The position numbers and the translations under genes are program-made. A stretch of DNA of 25,809 nucleotides, taken from JAHDCJ01 sp039028895. GTDB taxonomy: Bacteria > Bacteroidota > Bacteroidia > Chitinophagales > Saprospiraceae. Location: contig JBCCHF010000063.1 of assembly GCA_039028895.1 (NCBI GenBank), forward strand, positions 1-25,809, written 5' to 3'. The notes below the pieces were generated by a model. The model worked only from the letters and a program-made list of their open reading frames with translations, made no database searches and was not told the DNA's origin. This document shows, piece after piece, positions 15,601 through 23,326 of the stretch (position 1 is its first letter; each line of letters starts with the position of its first letter).

Positions 15601-18117
15601 AATGGTGAAGCAGCCGCTCTGGCTTCTGCCCTCAATGCAGGACTGCATATTGTATCAATTACTGATTCAGAAGGTTGTTTGACGACTGCAGATGTTCTTG
15701 TTTCAGAAAATCCTGAGCTCACGGCAACAACAGTTATTGATACTGATATATCCTGTAATGGATCTACCGATGGTGTTGCAACAGCTTCTGTCGGTGGTGG
15801 TACAGGCATATACACATACATTTGGGATAACGGAACAACAGATGCCACCAGTTCCAATCTGGGGCCTGGGGCTCATTTTGTGACCATTTCAGATTCGAAT
15901 GGATGTGAAGCGACATCTTCAGCCACGATTACCGAACCGCCACCTTTAGATATCATGAGTACCACAGTAAATGTGAGTTGCTTTGGAGTTGCTGATGGTT
16001 CTGCGACCTTAGTGGTTAATGGAGGTAGCGTTCCCTATACCTATGATTGGAGTAATGGAGGAACAGAAGATAATATAACTGGTTTAGCTGCCGGGAATCA
16101 CGATTTCACAATTACAGATGCTACCGGATGCGTCCAAACTGGGTCAATTACTATAAATGAACCCTTGGAATTAACTGCTATGGCTAGTGTGGATAACCAG
16201 GTGCTTTGCAGTGGTGAGGCAACTGGCGCAGCTTCTGTTGTGGGTAATGGCGGTACAATGCCTTATACTTACATATGGAACAATGGTGGTACTACCGCAA
16301 CAGTAACCAACCTTACTGTCGGACCCTATGAAGTAACCGTAACAGATGTCAATAATTGTGTAGCTGTTGGAAGTGTAATCATTAACGAACCTTCAGTTTT
16401 AGCTGGTATTTTGACAGGTAACCAGCCGTCATGTAATGCAAGTACTGACGGTAGCGTTTCAGCAGTTGTGGTGGGAGGGAGCCCTCCTTATATTTATTTG
16501 TGGAATGACGGTCAAACTGACGATACCGCTGTAAATCTTGGTTCTGGCGATTACACCGTTACGGTTTCAGATGCTAATAACTGTCAAATTGTCGAAACCT
16601 TTCAACTTGGTGAGCCATCTGCCATTTCAGCGGCGATTATGCCACAGTCACCCTCTTGTGTAACAACCTGCGATGGTCAGGCTTCAATAATAACTTCAGG
16701 AGGTGCGGGTAATTATCAATATAACTGGGACAATGGGGAAATAGGGCCTAATCCGATTTTCTTATGCGCTGGTTTGCATAGTGTGACGATTACAGATCAG
16801 GATGGTTGTTTTATTATTGAAAATTTCCAGATTGATCCCCCGGCACCGATCATTCCTGATGTGTTGTCAACAAGCCCTGCCTCCTGCAATGGCGGTTCAG
16901 ATGGTTCGGCAACCTTCGTTCCTGCGGGGGGTACTCTGCCTTATACCTTTGAATGGACAGACATTGTCGGTGTGATGATTTTAACTGAAACAGGTAATGC
17001 ATCTGCGCTTTCAGGACTTTCTGCGGGCGTTTATTTTGTTGAAGTCACTGATGTGAACGGATGCTTTTTGCCTCCAATAAGCCTCACAGTAAATGAACCT
17101 GCTATGCCTTTGTCGTTGTCTGTCACAGGGGTAGATCCTGTGTGTAATGGTGGTGATGACGGTTTTGCTTTTGTCGATCCAGTTGGCGGAACACCGAGCT
17201 ATAATTACGAATGGAATACAACAGCAGGAAGCCAGTTTACCCAAACAGCGTTTAACCTGGAAGCTGGTGAGCATTTTGTAACAGTCACGGATGCTAATGG
17301 ATGTTCAGCTACTACTTCAGTATTACTTTCCGAACCGGATCCGGTATTCGCTGAAGTATCATCGGAAGGCGCCATTTGTTTTGGAGATGCTAATGGTTCA
17401 ATTACGATAGATACGTCTTTTGGAGGTATGGGACCATATATTTATTCCCTTGACGGGGAAATTTTCACGGCCAGTAACTTTTTTGGAGGGTTAAGCGGAG
17501 GGCTGTATACAACATACGTTCAAGATATCAATGGATGTGAATTTTCTACAGATATTCTGGTTGAACAACCTGCGGAAATTATTGTGAATGCGGGATCTGA
17601 CATCACTATCGACTTGGGTGACAGTACGCAAATCGTTACAGAGGTTAATGTTTTTGATGCTGATTCTCTTGATTATCTATGGTCTCCACCTATGGGCCTT
17701 AGTTGCATGGATTGTCCTGACCCATGGGTAAGGCCGATGTCAACAACAACGTATACTGTCCAGGTTACCGATACGCTGGGATGTGTAGCAACGAATGAGA
17801 TCACCATTACAGTTGATAAAAGCAGGGACGTATTTATCCCTAATGTATTTACACCAAATGGAGACGGGATTAACGATAACTTCATGATTTTTGGTGGCAT
17901 TGGGGTAACCCAAATTGAAGTACTTAAGATTTATGACAGGTGGGGAGAATTATTGTTTGAAGCCAGTAATTTTCAGCCCAATGATCCATTCTTTAGTTGG
18001 AATGGAACTTTGAAGGGTAAGCGTTTAAACCCATCTGTTTTCGTCTATTTTGCTGAAATCAGTTTTTTTGATGGGGTAACTATTCCTTATAAAGGAGACG
18101 TTACCTTGTTAAAGTAA
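12622..18117 (+). CDS. Giant SprB-repeat adhesin with type IX secretion (type B) signal
   Basis: A signal peptide (about 1-25) precedes an N-terminal Cys-containing domain (about 26-200, PPC-like: PAWYYFEIAVGGDLIVEL, VDFIVYGPF), further unassigned modules to about 650, and then 13 SprB-type repeats. Their conserved Cys lie at 657, 734, 814, 893, 969, 1045, 1120, 1196, 1271, 1346, 1422, 1508 and 1586, a period of about 76 residues; each follows SCNGxxDGSA...GGTxPYTYxWxNG...VTVTDxNGC. A degenerate copy precedes the first. A DxDxDG loop (about 458-465) may bind calcium. Residues about 1736-1831 are the type B sorting domain (FIPNVFTPNGDGIND, LKIYDRWGELLFE, WNGTLKGKRLNPSVFVY, ending VTLLK). SprB is the mobile gliding adhesin of Flavobacterium johnsoniae; adhesion is inferred here. 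No PorP/SprF-like gene is adjacent. Confidence 0.92.
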   Translation: MNCRFLQTISCILLFFFYTANLFGQGAICMEMEGFCTDSGAAFPASVNTVAEPGNTYGCLSTQPNPAWYYFEIAVGGDLIVELTNSANVDVDFIVYGPFADLAAAQANCGSLVAGTDPFGCNLFSGTCPNGVPCDVINSCPTGQAVDCSYDPQAVEVVDILNTQVGEVYVLLITNFSNLPTDIFANQIGGTAATDCSVVTVCPTVGFYDITANSPIDCNASPIALQAFDAVDAGGFITPGFDFAIETDGSSTLENTLEFFDGPNGTGNSLGIFPLGAVPSNTNWSIFGEYYEAGIVYSAVWCDTGNDGSFNYSVTDHASGTVLISGTALGSNGCTTINFGPLTGMGSFSGPGVTDQGNGVGFFTPSAAGDGIHTIIYSWDDGQGCSGTASQLIEVTGCLVCTADAGTFTTPNGLVICFGEDFVMTSNNDYDGSFETGDNMDVPLPDGGLGGPLDGIDDADGDGVNGIVYALYTAPPGAYILTDPNFFTTFGSEPTGLFGNGSYTNTVGGNTQYWATTSYAFDEDLAGSMMAIVGFDIGADGTIDCFNTNQNDAVLVTMLDEITAPFTQSCNATGDAVNITFTISGGMPGFDGSLFTVAGDGAGGTVANGDSYTILNHPPNTPFSITVDDANGCQMMFSGLSIELPSLIVDMTQDASCNGSLDGSISVQATGGMTPYTYTWSHDNMLNAPDANNLDPGNYSVTVIDQNGCTAESTAMIGASVVINPNGVTSDVNCGGTATGSITLTPSGSPNLPFTYTWSPNAATGNSNSANNLIADTYFVTVTDNAGCFETASYIITEPVSLTAMAMIDSDISCNGVNDGIATVSGAGGAGGYTFSWSASANNQTTVTATGLSPGLHTVTVSDLNGCTATSEVTFANPLPLDVMINVLDNVSCNGFSDGSAQAVISGGTPIYTFLWENGETNETAAMLPSGIQNLTVTDSNGCIGTGTVFISEPMALSGLAFLVSDVICGGTATGSASASANGGTMPYAFEWDNGEAAALASALNAGLHIVSITDSEGCLTTADVLVSENPELTATTVIDTDISCNGSTDGVATASVGGGTGIYTYIWDNGTTDATSSNLGPGAHFVTISDSNGCEATSSATITEPPPLDIMSTTVNVSCFGVADGSATLVVNGGSVPYTYDWSNGGTEDNITGLAAGNHDFTITDATGCVQTGSITINEPLELTAMASVDNQVLCSGEATGAASVVGNGGTMPYTYIWNNGGTTATVTNLTVGPYEVTVTDVNNCVAVGSVIINEPSVLAGILTGNQPSCNASTDGSVSAVVVGGSPPYIYLWNDGQTDDTAVNLGSGDYTVTVSDANNCQIVETFQLGEPSAISAAIMPQSPSCVTTCDGQASIITSGGAGNYQYNWDNGEIGPNPIFLCAGLHSVTITDQDGCFIIENFQIDPPAPIIPDVLSTSPASCNGGSDGSATFVPAGGTLPYTFEWTDIVGVMILTETGNASALSGLSAGVYFVEVTDVNGCFLPPISLTVNEPAMPLSLSVTGVDPVCNGGDDGFAFVDPVGGTPSYNYEWNTTAGSQFTQTAFNLEAGEHFVTVTDANGCSATTSVLLSEPDPVFAEVSSEGAICFGDANGSITIDTSFGGMGPYIYSLDGEIFTASNFFGGLSGGLYTTYVQDINGCEFSTDILVEQPAEIIVNAGSDITIDLGDSTQIVTEVNVFDADSLDYLWSPPMGLSCMDCPDPWVRPMSTTTYTVQVTDTLGCVATNEITITVDKSRDVFIPNVFTPNGDGINDNFMIFGGIGVTQIEVLKIYDRWGELLFEASNFQPNDPFFSWNGTLKGKRLNPSVFVYFAEISFFDGVTIPYKGDVTLLK
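14563..17560 (+). repeat. Thirteen tandem SprB-type repeats (about 228 bp each) in the adhesin gene
   Basis: At DNA level the repeats are diverged, but some copies share long exact stretches: for example, AATGGCGGTACAATGCCTTA occurs both near 15566 and near 16244, and TGTGGCGGNACNGCCACTGG near 14821 and 15526. Such patches suggest past unequal recombination or gene conversion. Confidence 0.85.
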
Positions 18118-18159
18118 ATCAGGCAGTTAGCTTAGCTTCCATTTTGAAAAACATAATAG

Positions 18160-18190
18160 TTTGGTAAAATTCAGATTTTAACAAACTTTG
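18160..18190 (+). promoter_or_regulatory. Putative promoter of the acidic helical protein gene
   Basis: TTTG (18160-18163), a 19-base spacer and AAACTTTG (18183-18190; seven of eight to TAnnTTTG) match the Bacteroidota promoter spacing. The leader would be about 74 bases. Confidence 0.4.
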
Positions 18191-18270
18191 AAAAATTGAT
18201 TATATTCATGACCCATTTGGGCTTGGTTCCAATTGATTAACAACCTATTATTCAAATTAAAAATAACGTT

Positions 18271-19116
18271 ATGGGATTTTTTGATAAACTAAAAAAGGTT
18301 TTCGGTAAAACATCCGAGATCGTAGAAAAAGGTGTAGAAGAAGCAAAAGAGATTATCGAAGATGTAGCAGAAAAAGCTGAACCGATGATCGAAAAAGCTA
18401 AGGAGAAGGCAGAGCCTTACATGGAAAAAGCCAAAGAGAAGTTTGAAGAGGTAAAAGAAGAGGTCAAGGTAAAAGCAGGTGAAGCGAAAGACAAGTTTGA
18501 AGAGATCAAGGAAAAAGCGAATGCCGAAATGACTGAAACCAAGGAAACTGCTGAAGATAAGGCAGAGGTTGTCGAGGAAGTTGTAGAAGACAAGGTAGAA
18601 GAAGTTAAAGATACCGCAGAAAATACCGTCGAATCAGTAGCAGACAAAGTGGAAGATGTCAAAGACTCAGCCGAAGAAAAAGTAGATAACCTGGCCGAAA
18701 AGGCAGAGGAGATCAAGGAAAAAGTAGACGATATCACCGAAAACGTAGGCGATAAAATTGAAGATGTCATAGCATCCGCTGAAGCGTTAAATGCAGAAGC
18801 GGAGAGTAAAGTAGAGGATGTGTCTGAAGTAGTAGAAGACGTGAGTGAAGATATTGTAGAAACTGTCGAAAACGTCGAAGAAACTGTAGAGGAGGAACTT
18901 CTGGATTTAAATGAAGATGTTGTTGAAGAAGTGGAAGCTGTAGAAGAAGAGCCTAACGATAGCGACGAAAGCAGTTTCAGAGACCTTGTTGACGAAGCCA
19001 AAAATGTACTTTCCGGATTTAAGTCAGATTTTACAGAAAGTACAGATAAACTTAAAGATACCCTTTCACAGGGCGATGAAAAGAAAGATGATAACGACCC
19101 AAAACTTGATAATTAA
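18271..19116 (+). CDS. Very acidic, all-helical LEA-like protein of unknown function
   Basis: No signal peptide is present; the product starts with a short amphipathic helix (MGFFDKLKKVFGK) that could touch a membrane. Residues about 18-220 are made almost wholly of Glu, Lys, Val, Ala and Asp in 11-residue units such as DKVEDVKDSAE, EKVDNLAEKAE and EIKEKVDDITE, the pattern of LEA group 3 and apolipoprotein-like amphipathic helices. The basic residues fade along the chain, so residues about 190-230 are strongly acidic (EEVEAVEEE). A different tail (about 232-281) has FRDLVDEAKNVLSGF and a charged end. LEA-like proteins protect against desiccation or stress; that role is only a suggestion by composition. 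It stands alone and converges on sdhB. Confidence 0.82.
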   Translation: MGFFDKLKKVFGKTSEIVEKGVEEAKEIIEDVAEKAEPMIEKAKEKAEPYMEKAKEKFEEVKEEVKVKAGEAKDKFEEIKEKANAEMTETKETAEDKAEVVEEVVEDKVEEVKDTAENTVESVADKVEDVKDSAEEKVDNLAEKAEEIKEKVDDITENVGDKIEDVIASAEALNAEAESKVEDVSEVVEDVSEDIVETVENVEETVEEELLDLNEDVVEEVEAVEEEPNDSDESSFRDLVDEAKNVLSGFKSDFTESTDKLKDTLSQGDEKKDDNDPKLDN

Positions 19117-19151
19117 CAATCATCAAATGCCGAGTCATAAACGTCGCGTTG

Positions 19152-19904
19152 TTATCTTTTAACTGATCCAAATACTGCAGCAATATATTCACGATTCATC
19201 CTGGCGATATTGACGATTGATATTTCTTTGGGGCATTCTACCTCGCAGGCTTCTGTGTTGGAGCATTGTCCAAAGCCTTCTTTATCCATTTGGTCCACCA
19301 TTGAAATCACGCGCTGTGACCGTTCTACCTTACCTTGGGGAAGTTGAGCGAGGTGAGAGATTTTTGCTGAAGTGAACAACATGGCCGATGCATTCGGGCA
19401 TGCAGCTACACAGGCTCCACAACCGATGCACGCTGCTGCATCGAAAGCACTCGCAGCCTGTTCTTTTTCGATAGGAATGGCATTCGCATCCTGGGCCTGA
19501 CCCGTATTTACCGAAATATAACCACCGGATTGGATGATCCTGTCAAAAGCCGAACGATCGACTACCAGGTCTTTAATTAACGGGAAAGCCTTTGCCCTGA
19601 ATGGTTCAATAGTAATAGTATCACCGTTTTTGAAAAATCGCATATGTAACTGGCAGGCAGTGGTACCCTTTAGCGGGCCATGGGGCTTACCATTTATAAC
19701 CATACTACATGCCCCGCAAATACCTTCACGGCAATCATGTTCGAATGCTACAGGATCTTCTTTTTTAGCAATAAGTCTTTCATTAAGCACATCCAGCATT
19801 TCGAGGAATGACATATGATGGTTTAAGTCTTCCAGAACATAAATCTGAAATTTTCCTTTTGAAGCGTTATTTTTTTGGCGCCAGATTTTGAGCGTTAATT
19901 TCAT
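19152..19904 (-). CDS. sdhB: Succinate dehydrogenase/fumarate reductase iron-sulfur subunit
   Basis: This subunit passes electrons from the flavoprotein to the membrane anchor of complex II. The [2Fe-2S] ligands are C58, C63, C66 and C84 (HDCREGICGACSM and TTACQL). The second domain carries CIGCGACVAACPN (C159, C162, C165, C169) and C214, C220 and C224 in GQCSNTEACEVECP, which supply the [4Fe-4S] and [3Fe-4S] clusters. The 250-residue length fits the Bacteroidota/epsilonproteobacterial type. It is last in sdhCAB, eight bases after sdhA. The stop lies 35 bases from the convergent acidic protein gene with no obvious terminator between. Confidence 0.97.
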   Translation of the reverse strand: MKLTLKIWRQKNNASKGKFQIYVLEDLNHHMSFLEMLDVLNERLIAKKEDPVAFEHDCREGICGACSMVINGKPHGPLKGTTACQLHMRFFKNGDTITIEPFRAKAFPLIKDLVVDRSAFDRIIQSGGYISVNTGQAQDANAIPIEKEQAASAFDAAACIGCGACVAACPNASAMLFTSAKISHLAQLPQGKVERSQRVISMVDQMDKEGFGQCSNTEACEVECPKEISIVNIARMNREYIAAVFGSVKR

Positions 19905-19912
19905 AATTCTGT

Positions 19913-21907
19913 TTATTTATAGCTTCTGGTTTTCAGCTCTACATTTTCAAATACCAGATCCTCTCTGTGCAAAACAGGTTCTGTGTCGTTCCATTCCCAT
20001 GCAGCAACATAGGTGTAGTCTTTATCATTCCGCAATGCTTCACCTTCCGGGGTCTTGTATTCTTCGCGGAAATGTCCACCACAGGATTCGTTGCGGTCTA
20101 ATGCATCAACAATCATCAATTCTCCCAGCTCAAGGAAGTCAGCCACTCGAAGTGCTTTTTCCAACTCAGGGTTGAATGTATCTGCCTCACCAGGGATGAA
20201 GACATCTTTGTAAAACTCATCACGTAGGTCACGTACCATTTTGCGGGCTTTCTTTAGTCCCTCAGCACTGCGCGACATGCCGCAGTATTCCCAGATAATC
20301 TTGCCCAGGCGTCTGTGAAAGCTTTCCACTGATTGATCACCTTTAACCACCATAAGTGAATTAATACGGTTTTCAGTCTCTTTTTCGGCCTGAATGAACG
20401 CTTCTCCGTTAGGATCTATCTCCGGGGTCCGAATCTCATTAGATAAAAATTGCCCGATGGTATAAGGAATAACAAAATACCCATCTGCAAGTCCCTGCAT
20501 CAAAGCAGAGGCGCCAAGCCTGTTAGCACCATGGTCTGAGAAGTTACACTCACCAAGTGCAAATAAGCCAGGTACATTAGTTTCAAGATTGTAATCAACC
20601 CAAACCCCACCCATAGTGTAGTGAACAGCAGGGTAGATCATCATAGGCGTTTTGTAAGGATCGTCGCCAGTAATCTTCTCATACATCTGGAACAGGTTAC
20701 CATATTTTGCGGCGACAATGGCCTCTCCCAATCTGGTAATTGTAGCGTCGTCAGGATGCTCAATGCCTTGAGAATACGCTTCAGATTTACCATAACGCTT
20801 GATCGCATCGGCAAAATCAAGATATACAGCCAATCCGGAGGCATTTACTCCATGACCTTCATCGCAGGCCTTTTTGGCTGCTCTAGATGCCACATCCCTG
20901 GGAACGAGGTTACCAAAAGCAGGATAGCGTCTTTCGAGATAGTAATCACGGTCTGCTTCCGCTATTTCAGTTGGCTTTAAAGCTCCGTTTCTGATCGCCT
21001 CAACATCTTCTTTATTTTTGGGTACCCAAACCCTGCCATCATTACGCAAAGACTCTGACATAAGCGTCAATTTCGACTGGTAATCTCCAGAAACAGGAAT
21101 GCAGGTGGGGTGAATTTGAGTGTAACAAGGATTGGCCATGTAAGCGCCCCGCTTAACGGCCTGCCACGCTGCGGTTATATTACATCCCATAGCATTGGTT
21201 GACAAATAGTATACGTTGCCATATCCTCCGGTAGCAAGCACTACACAATGTGCAGCATGGCGCTCAAGATCACCTGTTAACAGATTCCTGGCGATTATGC
21301 CTCTTGCCTTACCATCAACTACAACCAGATCCAGCATCTCGTGTCGATTATACATAGTAACACTGCCATTGGCAATCTGTCTTGAAAGTGCCTGGTAAGC
21401 CCCAATTAGCAGTTGCTGACCTGTTTGGCCTCGGGCGTAAAAGGTTCTTGAAACCTGGACGCCACCGAATGATCGGTTAGCAAGCAATCCGCCGTATTCC
21501 CTGGCAAAGGGAACACCCTGTGCAACACATTGGTCGATAATATTTCGACTGACTTCTGCCAATCGATGGACATTAGACTCTCTTGAGCGGTAATCTCCAC
21601 CTTTAATAGTATCGTAAAACAACCGATAAACACTGTCCCCATCATTTTGATAGTTCTTTGCAGCATTAATACCTCCCTGTGCAGCAATACTATGTGCACG
21701 GCGGGGGCTATCGTGAAATGTGAAACACTTTACTTTATAGCCTAATTCGCCTAGCGTAGCAGCAGCAGAAGCGCCTGCAAGACCAGTTCCAACCACTATG
21801 ACCTCAATACGCCGTTTGTTATTCGGGGCGACAAGGTTCATGGTGCTCCGGTAATTGGTCCACATCACTTCCAGTGGTCCCTTCGGTACTTTTGGATCAA
21901 GTCCCAT
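19913..21907 (-). CDS. sdhA: Succinate dehydrogenase/fumarate reductase flavoprotein subunit
   Basis: The catalytic subunit oxidises succinate or reduces fumarate. The FAD-binding N-terminus is VVGTGLAGASAAATLGELGY (about 38-57), and H72 in RAHSIAAQGGINA is the expected covalent FAD attachment site. The capping and substrate regions show QIHPTCIPVSGDYQSKL, SESLRNDGRVWVP and HYTMGGVWVDYNLET, with the expected catalytic Arg and His residues; GLFALGECNFSDHGANRLGA is in two parts of the C-terminal FAD site. Length 664 is normal for the b558-linked type. It is the middle gene of sdhCAB, 17 bases downstream of sdhC. Confidence 0.97.
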   Translation of the reverse strand: MGLDPKVPKGPLEVMWTNYRSTMNLVAPNNKRRIEVIVVGTGLAGASAAATLGELGYKVKCFTFHDSPRRAHSIAAQGGINAAKNYQNDGDSVYRLFYDTIKGGDYRSRESNVHRLAEVSRNIIDQCVAQGVPFAREYGGLLANRSFGGVQVSRTFYARGQTGQQLLIGAYQALSRQIANGSVTMYNRHEMLDLVVVDGKARGIIARNLLTGDLERHAAHCVVLATGGYGNVYYLSTNAMGCNITAAWQAVKRGAYMANPCYTQIHPTCIPVSGDYQSKLTLMSESLRNDGRVWVPKNKEDVEAIRNGALKPTEIAEADRDYYLERRYPAFGNLVPRDVASRAAKKACDEGHGVNASGLAVYLDFADAIKRYGKSEAYSQGIEHPDDATITRLGEAIVAAKYGNLFQMYEKITGDDPYKTPMMIYPAVHYTMGGVWVDYNLETNVPGLFALGECNFSDHGANRLGASALMQGLADGYFVIPYTIGQFLSNEIRTPEIDPNGEAFIQAEKETENRINSLMVVKGDQSVESFHRRLGKIIWEYCGMSRSAEGLKKARKMVRDLRDEFYKDVFIPGEADTFNPELEKALRVADFLELGELMIVDALDRNESCGGHFREEYKTPEGEALRNDKDYTYVAAWEWNDTEPVLHREDLVFENVELKTRSYK

Positions 21908-21924
21908 GGTGAGTAAGTTTTCTT

Positions 21925-22623
21925 TTAATTAAGATTTCGAAAGAGGTACATATAAACTGGAATGTAGGCAAACCCTAAAGGAATTACAATTGAATAGAGC
22001 GTACCAACTATCCTGATTAATGGTGTATATTTTTTGTGGTTCAGGCCCAATGTCTGGAAGGCAGACTGGAATCCATGGTATAAGTGGAATGCAATTGGAA
22101 TCATGCATGCAACATAAAATATCACAAAGAATATATCACTATATGCTGCCTGAACCGGAGCATATAGATTTTTCACATCAGTATATGTCACTCCATTAAC
22201 TTCATATGTAAGTTTTTCAAGCGCTCCAATCTTCATTTGAAACCAGAACTGGTAAAGGTGAACAGCAAGAAATATGAAAATGAGAATACCCAGGTGGGCC
22301 ATAAATCTCGATCCTGTTCTCGTATTTTTGCCATGTTTCTTATATTTTTTCCCTTTGGCTCTCCAGTTGGAGATCCAGAGTAAAATACCTTGAAATGTAT
22401 GTAGTAAAATGAAGAAGTATAGTCCGTAAGAAATGAGCTTGATAGGCGTAAATGTGGTCATAAATTGGGCGTAAAGGTTGAATTTCTCTCCGCCATCATC
22501 AGCCAGTAACTTAAAATTCCCTATCAAGTGGACCGGAAGGAACATGATAAGAAAGAGTCCGGTAAGACTCATTAGCAATTTCTTCCCGATTGAAGATTTC
22601 AAAAATGTAATCAGCCACTTCAT
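21925..22623 (-). CDS. sdhC: Succinate dehydrogenase cytochrome b558 subunit
   Basis: The single membrane anchor of a type B complex II has five hydrophobic helices and probably binds two hemes, with His residues in LPVHLIGN, LLHTFQGI, FLAVHLYQF and AFHLYHGF as likely ligands. I chose the ATG at 22623 (MKWLITFL, 232 residues), which starts at the conserved KSSIGKKLLMSLTG region. A longer frame reaches back to a TTG at 22689 and an ATG at 22659, but those lie within the predicted promoter. It is first in sdhCAB. Confidence 0.92.
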   Translation of the reverse strand: MKWLITFLKSSIGKKLLMSLTGLFLIMFLPVHLIGNFKLLADDGGEKFNLYAQFMTTFTPIKLISYGLYFFILLHTFQGILLWISNWRAKGKKYKKHGKNTRTGSRFMAHLGILIFIFLAVHLYQFWFQMKIGALEKLTYEVNGVTYTDVKNLYAPVQAAYSDIFFVIFYVACMIPIAFHLYHGFQSAFQTLGLNHKKYTPLIRIVGTLYSIVIPLGFAYIPVYMYLFRNLN

Positions 22624-22658
22624 GACTTGGTGTTGTGAGTTTTGCAATTCTGATTGCA

Positions 22659-22689
22659 TAAAATTATTCAATAAACTCTTAAATGCCAA
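22659..22689 (-). promoter_or_regulatory. Putative sdhCAB promoter
   Basis: On the minus strand TTG (22689-22687), a 20-base spacer and TAATTTTA (22666-22659; seven of eight to TAnnTTTG). Transcription would start near 22652, leaving a leader of about 30 bases to the ATG at 22623, which supports that start. Confidence 0.42.
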
Positions 22690-22775
22690 CTATGTTAATT
22701 CCCTTGGCAGAAAGTCTGTTTATTTAGAATCATTATAAATCGAATCTCTTGTTTTTTAGTAGGTTTGCGTCTGAT

Positions 22776-22806
22776 TTTGGAACTGTATCGACCTTACTTA
22801 AGTTTT
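22776..22806 (+). promoter_or_regulatory. Putative rnpB promoter
   Basis: TTTG (22776-22779), a 19-base spacer and TAAGTTTT (22799-22806; seven of eight to TAnnTTTG) predict a start at about 22812, which is where the 5' strand of RNase P helix P1 begins. A second exact -7 match, TAGGTTTG, occurs at 22760-22767. Confidence 0.6.
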
Positions 22807-22810
22807 TTAA

Positions 22811-23226
22811 AAAAACCACGGACCGTTCTATCGCCTTCCGGAGCAAGTCCGGAATGAGGAAAGTCCGAACAACGTAGAGCACCACACCACTTAACGGGTG
22901 GGATCCCGGAGTTGCTCCGGGAGACAGCAAGTGTCGCAGAAAATTACCGCTCCGGACTCGTTCCGGAGTAAGGGTGAAAACGTGCGGTAAGAGCGCACGC
23001 TGCAGGGTGGTAACATCAGGCAGGGATAAACCTTGTGGGTTGAAATGCTACGTATATCCCGGTTTCGGAATTGCCCGAAGGAGAGTTGCTCGCTCAACAT
23101 GTTCGCATACCGGGAGGGGTAAGCAGATAGATTCCGGTTGTGAAGCCGGAACCAGATAAATGATAGAAGTCTTCAGAGTTAATCCGGAGAGACAGAATTC
23201 GGCTTATAGGTCCGTGGTTTTATTTT
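22811..23226 (+). ncRNA. rnpB: RNase P RNA (bacterial class A)
   Basis: This is the catalytic RNA that removes 5' leaders from tRNA precursors. Helix P1 is formed by ACCACGGACC (22815-22824) and GGTCCGTGGT (23209-23218). The universal blocks are present: GAGGAAAGTCCG (22855-22866), AGGGTGAAAACGTGCGGTAA (22971-22990) with GAGCGCAC directly after it, and CAGAATTCGGCTTATAGG (23193-23210). Length of about 410 is usual. Three variable hairpins (22836-22854, 22904-22922, 22950-22968) are built from the same CTCCGGA/TCCGGAG sequence. The U-rich run directly after P1 probably ends transcription. Confidence 0.97.
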
Positions 23227-23231
23227 TTTAT
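23209..23231 (+). terminator. U-rich 3' end of rnpB
   Basis: The 3' strand of P1 is followed by TTTTATTTTTTTA. Helix P1 plus this tract resembles an intrinsic terminator, although the stem is closed by the whole RNA rather than a local loop. Confidence 0.5.
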
Positions 23232-23326
23232 CCAAAAAGAAGACGGTATCGTCAAAAAAAGTCAGTCTTTAGTCACTAAGGGTGTATCTTTTTCCTGTTT
23301 CTTCGTTATACATTCAAATCAATGAG

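Noticed and set aside
18417..19001. Minus-strand 194-codon Ser/Thr-rich frame
   Set aside because: It is the mirror of the Glu/Lys-rich repeats of the acidic protein; its low-complexity composition follows from the sense codons.
22624..22689. Longer SdhC starting at TTG 22689
   Set aside because: The added residues are polar and unlike the family's start, and they cover the predicted promoter.
23282..23326. GTG start for the Cys/His protein
   Set aside because: The ATG at 23327 directly precedes a clean membrane anchor; the extra 15 residues add nothing recognisable.
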